From an uncultured Clostridia bacterium (GTDB lineage Bacteria; Bacillota; Clostridia; TANB77; CAG-508), in NCBI GenBank assembly GCA_934130025.1, contig CAKOXG010000032.1:1-13141 (forward strand): a DNA stretch of 13,141 bases. Reading direction: 5' to 3'. How positions within the stretch are numbered: the first letter of the stretch is position 1; the number at the start of each line of letters is the position of its first letter. Positions 1 to 8,000 of this stretch are shown here, in pieces. Under the pieces are notes generated by a model. The model ran no database searches, was not told the DNA's origin, and saw nothing but the letters and a program-made list of their open reading frames with translations. A program made the position numbers and the translations under genes.

Positions 1-465
1 TTAGAGGCATATGGTGCTGCATACTCACTACAAGAAATGTTAACTGTTAAATCAGATGATGTTGTAGGACGTGTTAAGACATATGAAGCTATTGTAAAAG
101 GCGAAAACATTCCAGAGCCAGGTGTTCCAGAAGGATTCAAAGTTCTTGTAAAAGAGCTAGAGGCTTTAGGACTAGATATAAGATTATATACACATGATGG
201 TGAAGAGGTTGAGCTTAAAGAAGATATTGATGATGCAACAAGCTTCAGCAATATAGAAAATAAATCTTTAGCAGACGATAATGTTGTTGATGAAAAAGAA
301 CTATCAGATGGATATACAGAAGAGTCGGAAGATGATAATGCAATTGACGATGAGTCTGACGACAAGTTTTTTGAAGATTTAGATGATGAGGATGATGACA
401 TTATTCTAAATGGAAATGAAGACGAAAATCTTTTTGAAGATGAAGATTTTGATGATGAAGAATAA
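1..465 (+). CDS. rpoB: RNA polymerase beta subunit, C-terminal part (5' end outside window)
   Basis: This is the last 154 codons of the beta subunit, which with beta' forms the catalytic core of RNA polymerase. The reading frame is open from base 1. The first residues (LEAYGAAYSLQEM) and the following KSDDVVGRVKTYEAIVKG and PEPGVPEGFKVL segments are the classic C-terminal clamp-contact region of bacterial RpoB. The conserved part ends near codon 74 (LGLDIRLY). About 80 residues follow that are very rich in Asp and Glu and end in DEDFDDEE. This acidic tail is longer than the short tail I expect in related Bacillota and is probably disordered. rpoC starts 27 bases downstream, so the two are surely co-transcribed. 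Identification is certain; the role of the tail is unknown. Confidence 0.97.
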   Translation, partial: LEAYGAAYSLQEMLTVKSDDVVGRVKTYEAIVKGENIPEPGVPEGFKVLVKELEALGLDIRLYTHDGEEVELKEDIDDATSFSNIENKSLADDNVVDEKELSDGYTEESEDDNAIDDESDDKFFEDLDDEDDDIILNGNEDENLFEDEDFDDEE

Positions 466-477
466 AAATTATAATCC

Positions 478-484
478 AGGGGGG
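478..484 (+). promoter_or_regulatory. Ribosome binding site of rpoC supporting a GTG start
   Basis: The run AGGGGGG lies 8 bases before the GTG at 493. This spacing supports GTG rather than the next in-frame ATG at 520 as the start. The N-terminal residues after GTG (DELNNFDKMKIG) also match the usual beginning of RpoC, which would be lost from the ATG. Confidence 0.8.
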
Positions 485-492
485 AAAAAAGC

Positions 493-3400
493 GTGGATGA
501 ATTAAATAATTTTGATAAAATGAAAATTGGCATTGCATCTGATGAAAAAATAAGAGAATGGTCACATGGGGAAGTAAAAAAACCAGAAACTATCAATTAT
601 AGAACATTAAAACCAGAAAAAGATGGTCTATTCTGTGAAAGAATATTTGGACCAACGAAAGACTGGGAATGCCATTGTGGTAAATATAAAAGAGTTAGAT
701 ATAAAGGAATTGTCTGCGATAGATGTGGTGTTGAAGTTACTAAATCTAAAGTAAGAAGAGAGAGAATGGGGCATATTGAGCTTGCTGCCCCAGTCGCTCA
801 CATTTGGTACTTTAAAGGAATACCAAGTAGAATAGCATTAATGCTTGATGTATCTCCAAAAGCACTAGAAAAAGTTGTATATTTTGCATCTTACATAGTA
901 ACAGACAAAGGCTCAACTACTTTATCAAAAGCACAAGTATTATCTGAAAAAGAATATGTTGAAGCTGTTGAAAAGTTTGGAAAAGGCTCATTCAAAGCAG
1001 AAATGGGTGCAGAACCAATAAGAACATTATTATCTGAAATTGATTTAGATAAATTATCAGCTCAATTAAAGAAAGAATTAGAAAAAGCAAGTGAGCAAAA
1101 AAGAGCAAAGCTTGTAAAAAGATTAGACACTGTAGAATCATTTAGACTTTCAAACAATAGGCCTGAATGGATGATTATGCAGGTAGTACCTGTTATACCA
1201 CCAGATTTAAGACCAATGGTTCAATTAGATGGTGGAAGATTTGCTACATCAGATTTGAATGATTTATACAGAAGAGTTATAAACAGAAATAACAGATTAA
1301 AGAGATTACTAGAACTTGGAGCTCCAGAAATAATTGTCAGAAACGAAAAGAGAATGCTTCAAGAATCAGTAGATGCTTTAATAGATAATGGAAGACGTGG
1401 AAGACCTGTTACAGGAGCTGGAAACAGACCACTTAAATCATTATCAGACATGCTAAAAGGTAAACAAGGAAGATTCAGACAAAACTTACTTGGAAAACGT
1501 GTTGACTACTCAGGACGTTCAGTTATAGTTGTTGGACCAGAACTTAAAATTTACCAATGCGGTGTGCCAAAGGAAATGGCTGTTGAATTATTTAAACCAT
1601 TTGTAATGAAAGAATTAGTTGGACGTGGAATAGCCCACAACATAAAGAGTGCAAAGAGAATGGTAGAAAGATTACGCCCAGAAGTTTGGGATATACTAGA
1701 AGATGTTATAAAAGATCATCCAGTACTTCTAAACCGTGCTCCTACACTACACAGACTTGGTATCCAAGCATTCGAACCAGTACTTGTTGAAGGTAGAGCA
1801 ATAAAATTACACCCATTAGTTTGTACTGCATTCAACGCAGACTTCGATGGTGACCAGATGGCTATTCACTTACCGCTATCACCAGAAGCACAAGCAGAAG
1901 CAAGATACCTAATGCTTTCTGAAAACAACTTGTTAAAACCACAAGATGGTAAGCCAGTAACAACTCCTACACAGGATATGATTCTAGGAAGTTACTTCTT
2001 AACAATGGATGTTGATGGAGAAAAAGGTGAAGGAACATACTTCTCATCTCCAGAAGAAGCTATAATGGCTTTAGCAAATGATGATGTAACAATGCACTCA
2101 AAGATATTCGTAAGAAGATCTAAGGTGGTTGATGGTGTTGAAAAACATGCAAAAGTTGCTACAACACCAGGAAAAATAATATTCAATAGAGGAATTCCTC
2201 AAGACCTAGGATTTGTTGATAGAAGCAAGCCAGAAAATGAATTTGAATATGAAATAAATGGCGTAGTTTCAAAGAAAAATCTAGGAAAAATAATAGGAAA
2301 ATGTATTTCTGTACATGGATTAAGCAGAACAGCAGAATTACTAGACTATATTAAATCTACAGGTTATAAATACTCAACATTAGGTGCTGTAACTGTATCA
2401 GTTGCTGATGTTCAAGTACCACCTGAGAAAAAGACAATAATTGCACAAGCTCAAGCAGATGTAGACAATATATTAAAACAATATAGACGTGGTTTAATTA
2501 CTGATGATGAAAGATATAATCAAGTAATTAAAATATGGGAAAAAGCAACAGACGATGTTAAGGAAGCAATGAAGAGAAACTTTGATAAAGAAAACCCAAT
2601 GTTCATGATGTCTGACTCTGGAGCCAGAGGTAACTTAGACCAGTTAAAACAAATAGCTGGTATGCGTGGACTTATGGCTAGTACAACTGGTAGAACAGTT
2701 GAAATTCCAATTAAATCATCATTTAGAGAGGGACTTGACGCATTAGAGTACTTCATTTCTGCACACGGTGCTCGTAAAGGACTTTCTGATACAGCGTTAA
2801 GAACTGCAGACTCTGGATACTTAACAAGAAGATTAGTTGATGTTTCTCAGGACATAATCGTAAGAGAAGACGACTGTGGTTCAACAGAAGGAATAGATGT
2901 TTACGATATTAAAGATGGAAACCAAATAATAGAAAAAATGCAAGAAAGATTACTTGGAAGATACCCAATGAATGATGTGGTTGATCCTAATACTGGTAAA
3001 GTTATAGTTGATAAGGATACACTTATTACAGAGGATATTGCAGACAAGATTGCAGAAGCTGGAATAACGAAAGTATTAGTTCGTAGCGTAATCGGATGTA
3101 GAACAGAACATGGTGTTTGTGCTAAATGTTATGGTATGGGCTTGGCTTCTAGAAAAGAAGTTGATATTGGAGATCCAGTTGGAATTATTGCTGCACAATC
3201 AATCGGTGAGCCTGGTACACAGCTTACAATGCGTACTATTCACTCTGGTGGTGTTGCCGGTGTTGCAGATATTACACAAGGTCTTCCTAGAGTTGAGGAG
3301 CTTTTTGAAGCTCGTAAACCAAAGGGACTTGCTATAATTACTGAAATTACTGGTAAAGTTTCTATCAAAGATGAAAAGAAGAGAAAAGAAGTTACAGTTA

Positions 3401-4134
3401 CTTCTAATGACGACAGCAAGACATACTTAATACCATTTGGAGCTAAATTAAAAGTAAGAGATGGAGACATGCTTAATGCCGGAGATCAAATTACAGAAGG
3501 TTCTAAGAACCCTGCTGAAGTACTTGCGATAAATGGACCAGAAGGAGTATTTGAATATATAATTGCCGAAGTTCAAAAAGTTTATAGAAACCAAGGTGTT
3601 GATATAAACGACAAACACATTGAAGTAATTGCAAGACAAATGCTTAAGAAAATTAGAGTAGAAGACAACGGAGATACAGACATGTTTGCAGGATCACTTG
3701 TAGATATGTATGAATTCGAGGACAAAAACAAAGAGGCCGAAGAACAGGGACTAAGACCTGCAACTGGAAAACGTGTTCTACTTGGAATTACAAAGGCATC
3801 ACTTGCAACAGAAAGCTTCTTATCAGCAGCATCATTCCAAGAGACAACAAGAGTTTTAACAGAAGCTGCAATAAAAGGAAAAACAGACGAGTTAATAGGA
3901 TTAAAAGAAAATGTTATCATTGGTAAATTAATCCCAGCCGGAACTGGTATGAAGAGATATAAACAAATACACATTAATACTGAAGAGCAAGAAGAAACAG
4001 AAAACTCTGAAAACCAGGTAAATCCATTAGCAAATACAGCAAAAGTAGAAGATTCAGAAATGGATGATGTAGCAGTAGATGATTACACAGAAAATGAAGA
4101 ATCTACAACATCTGTAGAAAATAATGAAGAATAA
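493..4134 (+). CDS. rpoC: RNA polymerase beta' subunit
   Basis: This is the complete beta' subunit, which carries the active-site metal of RNA polymerase. The 1,213 residues match the short form of Bacillota, without the large trigger-loop insertion of proteobacteria. The first zinc site uses Cys60, 62, 75 and 78. The catalytic NADFDGDQM motif places Asp450, 452 and 454 around the magnesium ion. The second zinc site uses Cys795, 869, 876 and 879. The trigger loop contains Met913 and His917 in MRTIHSGGVAG. The conserved fold ends near residue 1165 (GTGMKRYKQI), followed by an acidic tail of about 50 residues that parallels the one on RpoB. The start is GTG. The gene forms an operon with rpoB and is closed by a terminator, so rpsL and rpsG do not directly follow as they do in many relatives. 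No frame break or CGG codon is seen. Confidence 0.99.
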   Translation: MDELNNFDKMKIGIASDEKIREWSHGEVKKPETINYRTLKPEKDGLFCERIFGPTKDWECHCGKYKRVRYKGIVCDRCGVEVTKSKVRRERMGHIELAAPVAHIWYFKGIPSRIALMLDVSPKALEKVVYFASYIVTDKGSTTLSKAQVLSEKEYVEAVEKFGKGSFKAEMGAEPIRTLLSEIDLDKLSAQLKKELEKASEQKRAKLVKRLDTVESFRLSNNRPEWMIMQVVPVIPPDLRPMVQLDGGRFATSDLNDLYRRVINRNNRLKRLLELGAPEIIVRNEKRMLQESVDALIDNGRRGRPVTGAGNRPLKSLSDMLKGKQGRFRQNLLGKRVDYSGRSVIVVGPELKIYQCGVPKEMAVELFKPFVMKELVGRGIAHNIKSAKRMVERLRPEVWDILEDVIKDHPVLLNRAPTLHRLGIQAFEPVLVEGRAIKLHPLVCTAFNADFDGDQMAIHLPLSPEAQAEARYLMLSENNLLKPQDGKPVTTPTQDMILGSYFLTMDVDGEKGEGTYFSSPEEAIMALANDDVTMHSKIFVRRSKVVDGVEKHAKVATTPGKIIFNRGIPQDLGFVDRSKPENEFEYEINGVVSKKNLGKIIGKCISVHGLSRTAELLDYIKSTGYKYSTLGAVTVSVADVQVPPEKKTIIAQAQADVDNILKQYRRGLITDDERYNQVIKIWEKATDDVKEAMKRNFDKENPMFMMSDSGARGNLDQLKQIAGMRGLMASTTGRTVEIPIKSSFREGLDALEYFISAHGARKGLSDTALRTADSGYLTRRLVDVSQDIIVREDDCGSTEGIDVYDIKDGNQIIEKMQERLLGRYPMNDVVDPNTGKVIVDKDTLITEDIADKIAEAGITKVLVRSVIGCRTEHGVCAKCYGMGLASRKEVDIGDPVGIIAAQSIGEPGTQLTMRTIHSGGVAGVADITQGLPRVEELFEARKPKGLAIITEITGKVSIKDEKKRKEVTVTSNDDSKTYLIPFGAKLKVRDGDMLNAGDQITEGSKNPAEVLAINGPEGVFEYIIAEVQKVYRNQGVDINDKHIEVIARQMLKKIRVEDNGDTDMFAGSLVDMYEFEDKNKEAEEQGLRPATGKRVLLGITKASLATESFLSAASFQETTRVLTEAAIKGKTDELIGLKENVIIGKLIPAGTGMKRYKQIHINTEEQEETENSENQVNPLANTAKVEDSEMDDVAVDDYTENEESTTSVENNEE

Positions 4135-4141
4135 AATAATG

Positions 4142-4177
4142 AAAAGGACATCTCAATTTAGAGATGCCCTTTTTAAA
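4142..4177 (+). terminator. Rho-independent terminator after rpoC
   Basis: The arm AAAAGGACATCTC (4142-4154) pairs with GAGATGCCCTTTT (4161-4173), with a 6-base loop (AATTTA) and one A-C mismatch, and runs into T residues. It begins 7 bases after the rpoC stop and should end the rpoBC transcript. Relatives often continue into ribosomal protein genes, so this marks a local operon break. Confidence 0.88.
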
Positions 4178-4245
4178 ATTTCAAAATAAGTATAATTTTA
4201 TTTCTTATGAATATAATGAAAGTAGTGTAATTTCATTATATTTGT

Positions 4246-4250
4246 GGGAG
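4246..4250 (+). promoter_or_regulatory. Ribosome binding site that sets the cwlD start
   Basis: GGGAG lies 6 bases before the ATG at 4257. The frame is open further upstream to an ATG at 4164, but that codon is inside the rpoC terminator and has no ribosome binding site, so 4257 is the better start. Two TATAAT-like boxes (4191-4196 and 4212-4217) precede it. I see no convincing -35 element, so a promoter cannot be fixed and a sporulation sigma factor cannot be excluded. Confidence 0.7.
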
Positions 4251-4256
4251 ACTTTT

Positions 4257-4975
4257 ATGTTAAGAATTCATAAAAAAAGAGTTATGTTTCTTTTAATTGC
4301 AACAATTTTACCTGTTGGAATGTTTATGATGCAAACTGCTAGTAATAATACAGTAAAATACAAAACATTTGAAACAATGACAACACCAGTGGAAAATAGA
4401 ACTATTGTGGTGGATGCGGGTCATCGGTGGGGAAGATCGGTGGGGCTGTTAGTAAGAATGGTGTTAGTGAGGCGCATATTAATCTGCAAATTGCATTAAA
4501 GCTTCAGAAGCTATTAGAACAAAGTGGCGCAAAGGTAATATTAACTCGTTCTAATGATGATGCGATTTATGATGTTGGAAAAAAGACTTTAAGGGAAAAG
4601 AAGGTTTCAGATATTAAGAATAGAGTAAAAATAGGGAATAGTTCGTCTGCAGATATTTTTGTGAGTATACATTTAAACAAAATATCACAAAGTCAATATT
4701 ATGGTTGGCAAACGTTCTACAAAAAGAAGAGTGAAGAGGGAAAGAAATTAGCAACAAGTATTCAAATGAATTTAAATGAAGCCATTCAAAAAGAAAATAA
4801 AAGAGTTCCGATGGGAATAAATAATGTTTATATTATAAAACATGTAGAAATTCCAACCTGTCTTGTTGAATGTGGTTTTTTGTCTAATGAACAGGAGGAA
4901 AAAGAGTTGCAAATGGATGAGTATCAAGAAAAGCTAGCCTGGGGAATATATAATGGAATAATGGAATATTTTTAA
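4257..4975 (+). CDS. cwlD: CwlD-type N-acetylmuramoyl-L-alanine amidase, needing two +1 frame changes
   Basis: This is an Amidase_3 zinc hydrolase that cuts the amide bond between muramic acid and L-alanine. CwlD of Bacillus is required to make muramic delta-lactam in spore cortex. Dropping one C at 4425 and one at 4438 gives a 238-residue protein, close to the 237 of B. subtilis CwlD. It has an N-terminal hydrophobic segment (about residues 9-27, after KK) for export or anchoring, then DAGHGGEDGGA, zinc ligands His56, Glu71 and His138 (SIHLN), and catalytic Glu204 (VECGFLSN). Without any shift, translation stops at 4499; with only the first shift it stops at 4452. Both extra bases precede glycine codons and create in-frame CGG. 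All catalytic residues after the shifts are intact. This fits either recoding or very recent damage; a true pseudogene or a sequence error is possible. Family identity is secure. Confidence 0.88.
4425..4427 (+). other. Apparent +1 frameshift site 1: in-frame CGG in cwlD
   Basis: After His56 (CAT, 4422-4424) the zero frame reads CGG TGG. Skipping C4425 gives GGT GGG GAA GAT, the expected HGGED of Amidase_3. The preceding codon ends in T. The surrounding bases are unusually G-rich for this genome (GCGGG before, GGTGGGG after). Confidence 0.75.
4438..4440 (+). other. Apparent +1 frameshift site 2: in-frame CGG in cwlD
   Basis: In the frame entered at site 1, GAT (4435-4437) is followed by CGG TGG GGC TGT and a stop at 4450-4452. 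Skipping C4438 gives GGT GGG GCT GTT, the expected GGAV, and opens the frame to 4975. The local sequence ATCGGTGGGG is identical to site 1, 13 bases upstream. Confidence 0.75.
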
Positions 4976-4978
4976 CAT

Positions 4979-5007
4979 TTGTAAATAAATTTAAAAATTA
5001 ATATACG
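4979..5007 (+). promoter_or_regulatory. Possible promoter before the glucan synthase-like gene
   Basis: TTGTAA (4979-4984) and TATACG (5002-5007) are separated by 17 bases, a modest match to sigma-A boxes. The -10 lies in a 10-base palindrome, TATACGTATA (5002-5011). Any AT-rich spacer can give such a match, so this is weak. Confidence 0.3.
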
Positions 5008-5034
5008 TATATAACTAAAAAACGAATAACTTTT

Positions 5035-5087
5035 CCACTTCTTGGAGACAATATGTGTAAAACATATTCCAAGGAGTGGATTTTTTT
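5035..5087 (+). terminator. Terminator-like hairpin overlapping the start of the next gene
   Basis: CCACTTCTTGG (5035-5045) pairs fully with CCAAGGAGTGG (5069-5079), with one G-U pair. An inner helix AATATG/CATATT (5050-5055 and 5063-5068) closes a 7-base loop, and seven T residues follow (5081-5087). This is the form of an intrinsic terminator and could end cwlD transcripts. The 3' arm also holds the AAGGAG ribosome binding site of the next gene, and the T run contains its likely TTG start. It may therefore act as an attenuator or translation switch. Structure is clear; function is inferred. Confidence 0.72.
5071..5076 (+). promoter_or_regulatory. Ribosome binding site deciding the glucan synthase start
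   Basis: AAGGAG sits 9 bases before a TTG at 5086 that is in frame with the whole gene. The competing start is ATG at 5053, with GGAG at 5044-5047 and 5 bases of spacing. The residues from that ATG (MCKTYSKEWIF) are encoded by the terminator hairpin and look non-protein-like, so TTG is preferred. Confidence 0.55.
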
Positions 5088-8000
5088 GAGAGAAAAAAAG
5101 TTTATAAATATAAAAGGTGCTTTGCTAGATAGAAACCAATTGAATTTGTATTTGGAGAAGATTGCATCTGAACATATTTTAATGCAGAGTTCTGATAAAT
5201 CAACGTACCCAATACCAAGGCTAAAGGATAACTATATGTTTATAAAAGCAACATATAGTCTTTTAAATGAGCAAATTAAACAAAATATTCCAATACATCC
5301 GGCGGGTGAATGGATTTTGGATAATTTATATATTATTGAAGAGATTGTAAAAAATGTAAGTAAAGATTTAAGTATTAAGAAATATACAAATTTTCTAGGA
5401 ATAGCTAATGGACCTTATAAAGGTTTTGCGAGAGTTTATGTTATTGCGTGCGAAATGTGTGCTTACACTGATGGAAAAATTAATTCGGAAAATTTGGAGC
5501 AAATGCTTACCAGCTATCAAACTAAAAAAAGCCTAAGTATGAATGAGATATGGAATGTGGGCATTTTTTTGCAAATTGCACTAATAGAAAAAATAAGAGA
5601 GATATGCGAAAGTATATATATGGCACAAATCCAAAAGTATAAGGTAAATGAAATATTGTCAAAATATTTGGACTCTAATATTACAAAGGGCAAAAACGCA
5701 AATTATTTAAAATTAAATGGAACAAAAACAACACAAATGAAGAATTCTTTTGTTGAATATATGTCTTATAAATTGAAAAAATATGGCAGTAAAGCATATA
5801 ACTACTTGAATATTCTGGAAGAGGAAGTTTCAAAAACGGGTAACTCAATTTATGATATTGTGAAGAAGGAACATTTTGATATTGCTATAAAGAAAGTATC
5901 TATTGGAAATAGCATAATTAGTTTAAAAAAAATATCAAGAATTAACTTTTTGGAGATATTTGAAAAAATTAATAGGGTGGAAGATATTTTGAAAAAGGAT
6001 CCAGCACAGCAATATGAAAAAATGGATTCCGATACGAAAACTTACTATAGAAATAGCATAGAAGAAATATCAAAGAAGACTAAAATATCTGAACTTTATA
6101 TTGCACAAAAGTGTTTACAGTTTTGTAATGAAAGTATGGATAAAATTAATCAAGGAAAAGAAATTAATTACAAAAAGGCACATATTGGATATTATCTAAT
6201 TTCTGATGGAAAAGAAACTTTATTAAATAGTTTGCTTGATAAAAAACAAGAAAAGTTATCAAGAGAAAATAAAGTTAAGCTATATGTTTATGGAAACTGG
6301 GGCATGGCAATTATAATATCAATACTTATAGGAATTCTATTTAGCATAAATATAAACAAAGGAGTACAAATAAGTCCCGCGGGATCATCAATATTAAGTA
6401 TTATTCTTGCTATAATTGTATTAATACCAATAGAGAGTATTATTGTAAAGATTGTTCAATATATATTAAGCAAAACGGTTAAGCCGAAAATTGTACCTAA
6501 ACTGGATTTTCAAAATGGAATACCAGAAGATAAAAAGACTATGGTGGTTATACCTTGTATTTTACCCAATGCTACAAAGACTGAGGAAATGGTTAAAAAA
6601 CTTGAAGTGTACTATTTGGCAAATAAGAGTGAGAATCTATATTTTACACTTTTAGGGGATGTTACAGCAAGCAATAAAGAGAAAGAAAAAGTTGATGAAG
6701 ATATAATTGATGAGGGTACAAATGGAACCAATAAACTGAACGAAAAATATGGTAAGGATATTTTTGGCTTTGTATATAGGAAAAGAACGTGGTGCGATAG
6801 TGAAGAATGCTTTATGGGATGGGAAAGAAAGAGAGGCCTTCTAAATCAGTTTAATGAATATCTTCTTGGGCATATAAACAATCCATTTAGAGTGAATACT
6901 TTAGAAGATGAGAATATGAAAAATGATATAAAATATATAATAACTTTGGACGCAGACACAGAGCTAAGCCTAAATTCTGGGCTCGAACTGGTTGGAGCTA
7001 TGGCACATATTCTTAATAAACCAATATTGAATTCAGAAGGTGATTTGGTTATATCTGGGCATGCGCTTATTGCTCCAAGAGTGGGAATTGGTTTACAAGA
7101 TACTAGAAAGAGTATTTTTACACAAATTTATGCAGGTGAAGGCGGAACAGATTCTTATACAAGTGCTGTTTCTGATGTGTACCAAGACAACTTTGATGAA
7201 GGAATTTTTACGGGAAAGGGAATATATGATTTAGATATATTTTCAAAGGTCCTAAATAATGAGATAAAAGAAAATACTGTACTTAGCCATGATTTGCTAG
7301 AGGGGAATTACCTAAGATGTGCTCTTGCTTCAGATATTATGCTTATGGATGGATTTCCTACATCATATATGAGTTATAGAACTAGGCTTTATAGATGGAC
7401 TAGGGGAGATTACCAAATATTACAATGGATAAAAAATAAAATTGAAAATAAGCAAGGAATAATCAAAAACAACCCATTAAACTTATTAAGTAAATTTAAA
7501 ATATTTAGTAATATAACAAGAAGTAAACATGAAACATCAATATTTCTTTGTTTACTGTTTAGCTTTTTTATTAAGATGGCATATAATGTGAATTTTGCAT
7601 TTATACCAATAATTGCAATAATATCTTTACTAATGCCAACAATAATTTGTTTAATAAATAGTATTATTTCGCCTAAGAATGGAAGGGTGAGAACAAAGAA
7701 ATTTGTTAAAACAATAGATGGAATAAATGCAGCTCTAATAAGGGGATTAATAGATATAACGTTAATTCCAGATAAAATGTATATAGCTCTAAAAGCAGAA
7801 CTTAAAACAGCATATAGAATGTTAAAAAGTAAAAAACATCTACTTCAGTGGACTACAGCAGAAGAGGCAGAAAAGAATGCAGGTGCAGATATATTTTCTT
7901 ATTATAAAAATATGATATTAAATACCATTTTTGGAGTAGCAGGTGTTGTAATATTTTTTGTGTTAGTAAACAGAGAAATTTATTGTGCTTTTTTATTGAT

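Noticed and set aside
3240..3974. Long antisense frames within rpoC and the glucan synthase gene.
   Set aside because: They lie opposite strongly conserved coding sequence, have no ribosome binding sites or recognisable motifs, and are low-complexity hydrophobic shadows.
4164..4256. Upstream extension of cwlD from an ATG at 4164.
   Set aside because: The ATG lies in the 3' arm of the rpoC terminator, has no ribosome binding site, and would put about 31 unrelated residues before a normal export signal. ATG 4257 has GGGAG at good spacing.
4427..4975. Separate gene starting with GTG at 4427 for the main amidase body.
   Set aside because: It would lack the DAGH zinc ligand and the export segment, both of which are encoded just upstream in the other frame. 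One gene with two +1 shifts explains everything.
5001..5012. Palindrome ATATACGTATAT as an operator.
   Set aside because: It is a short, single AT-rich palindrome; it could easily arise by chance in this background.
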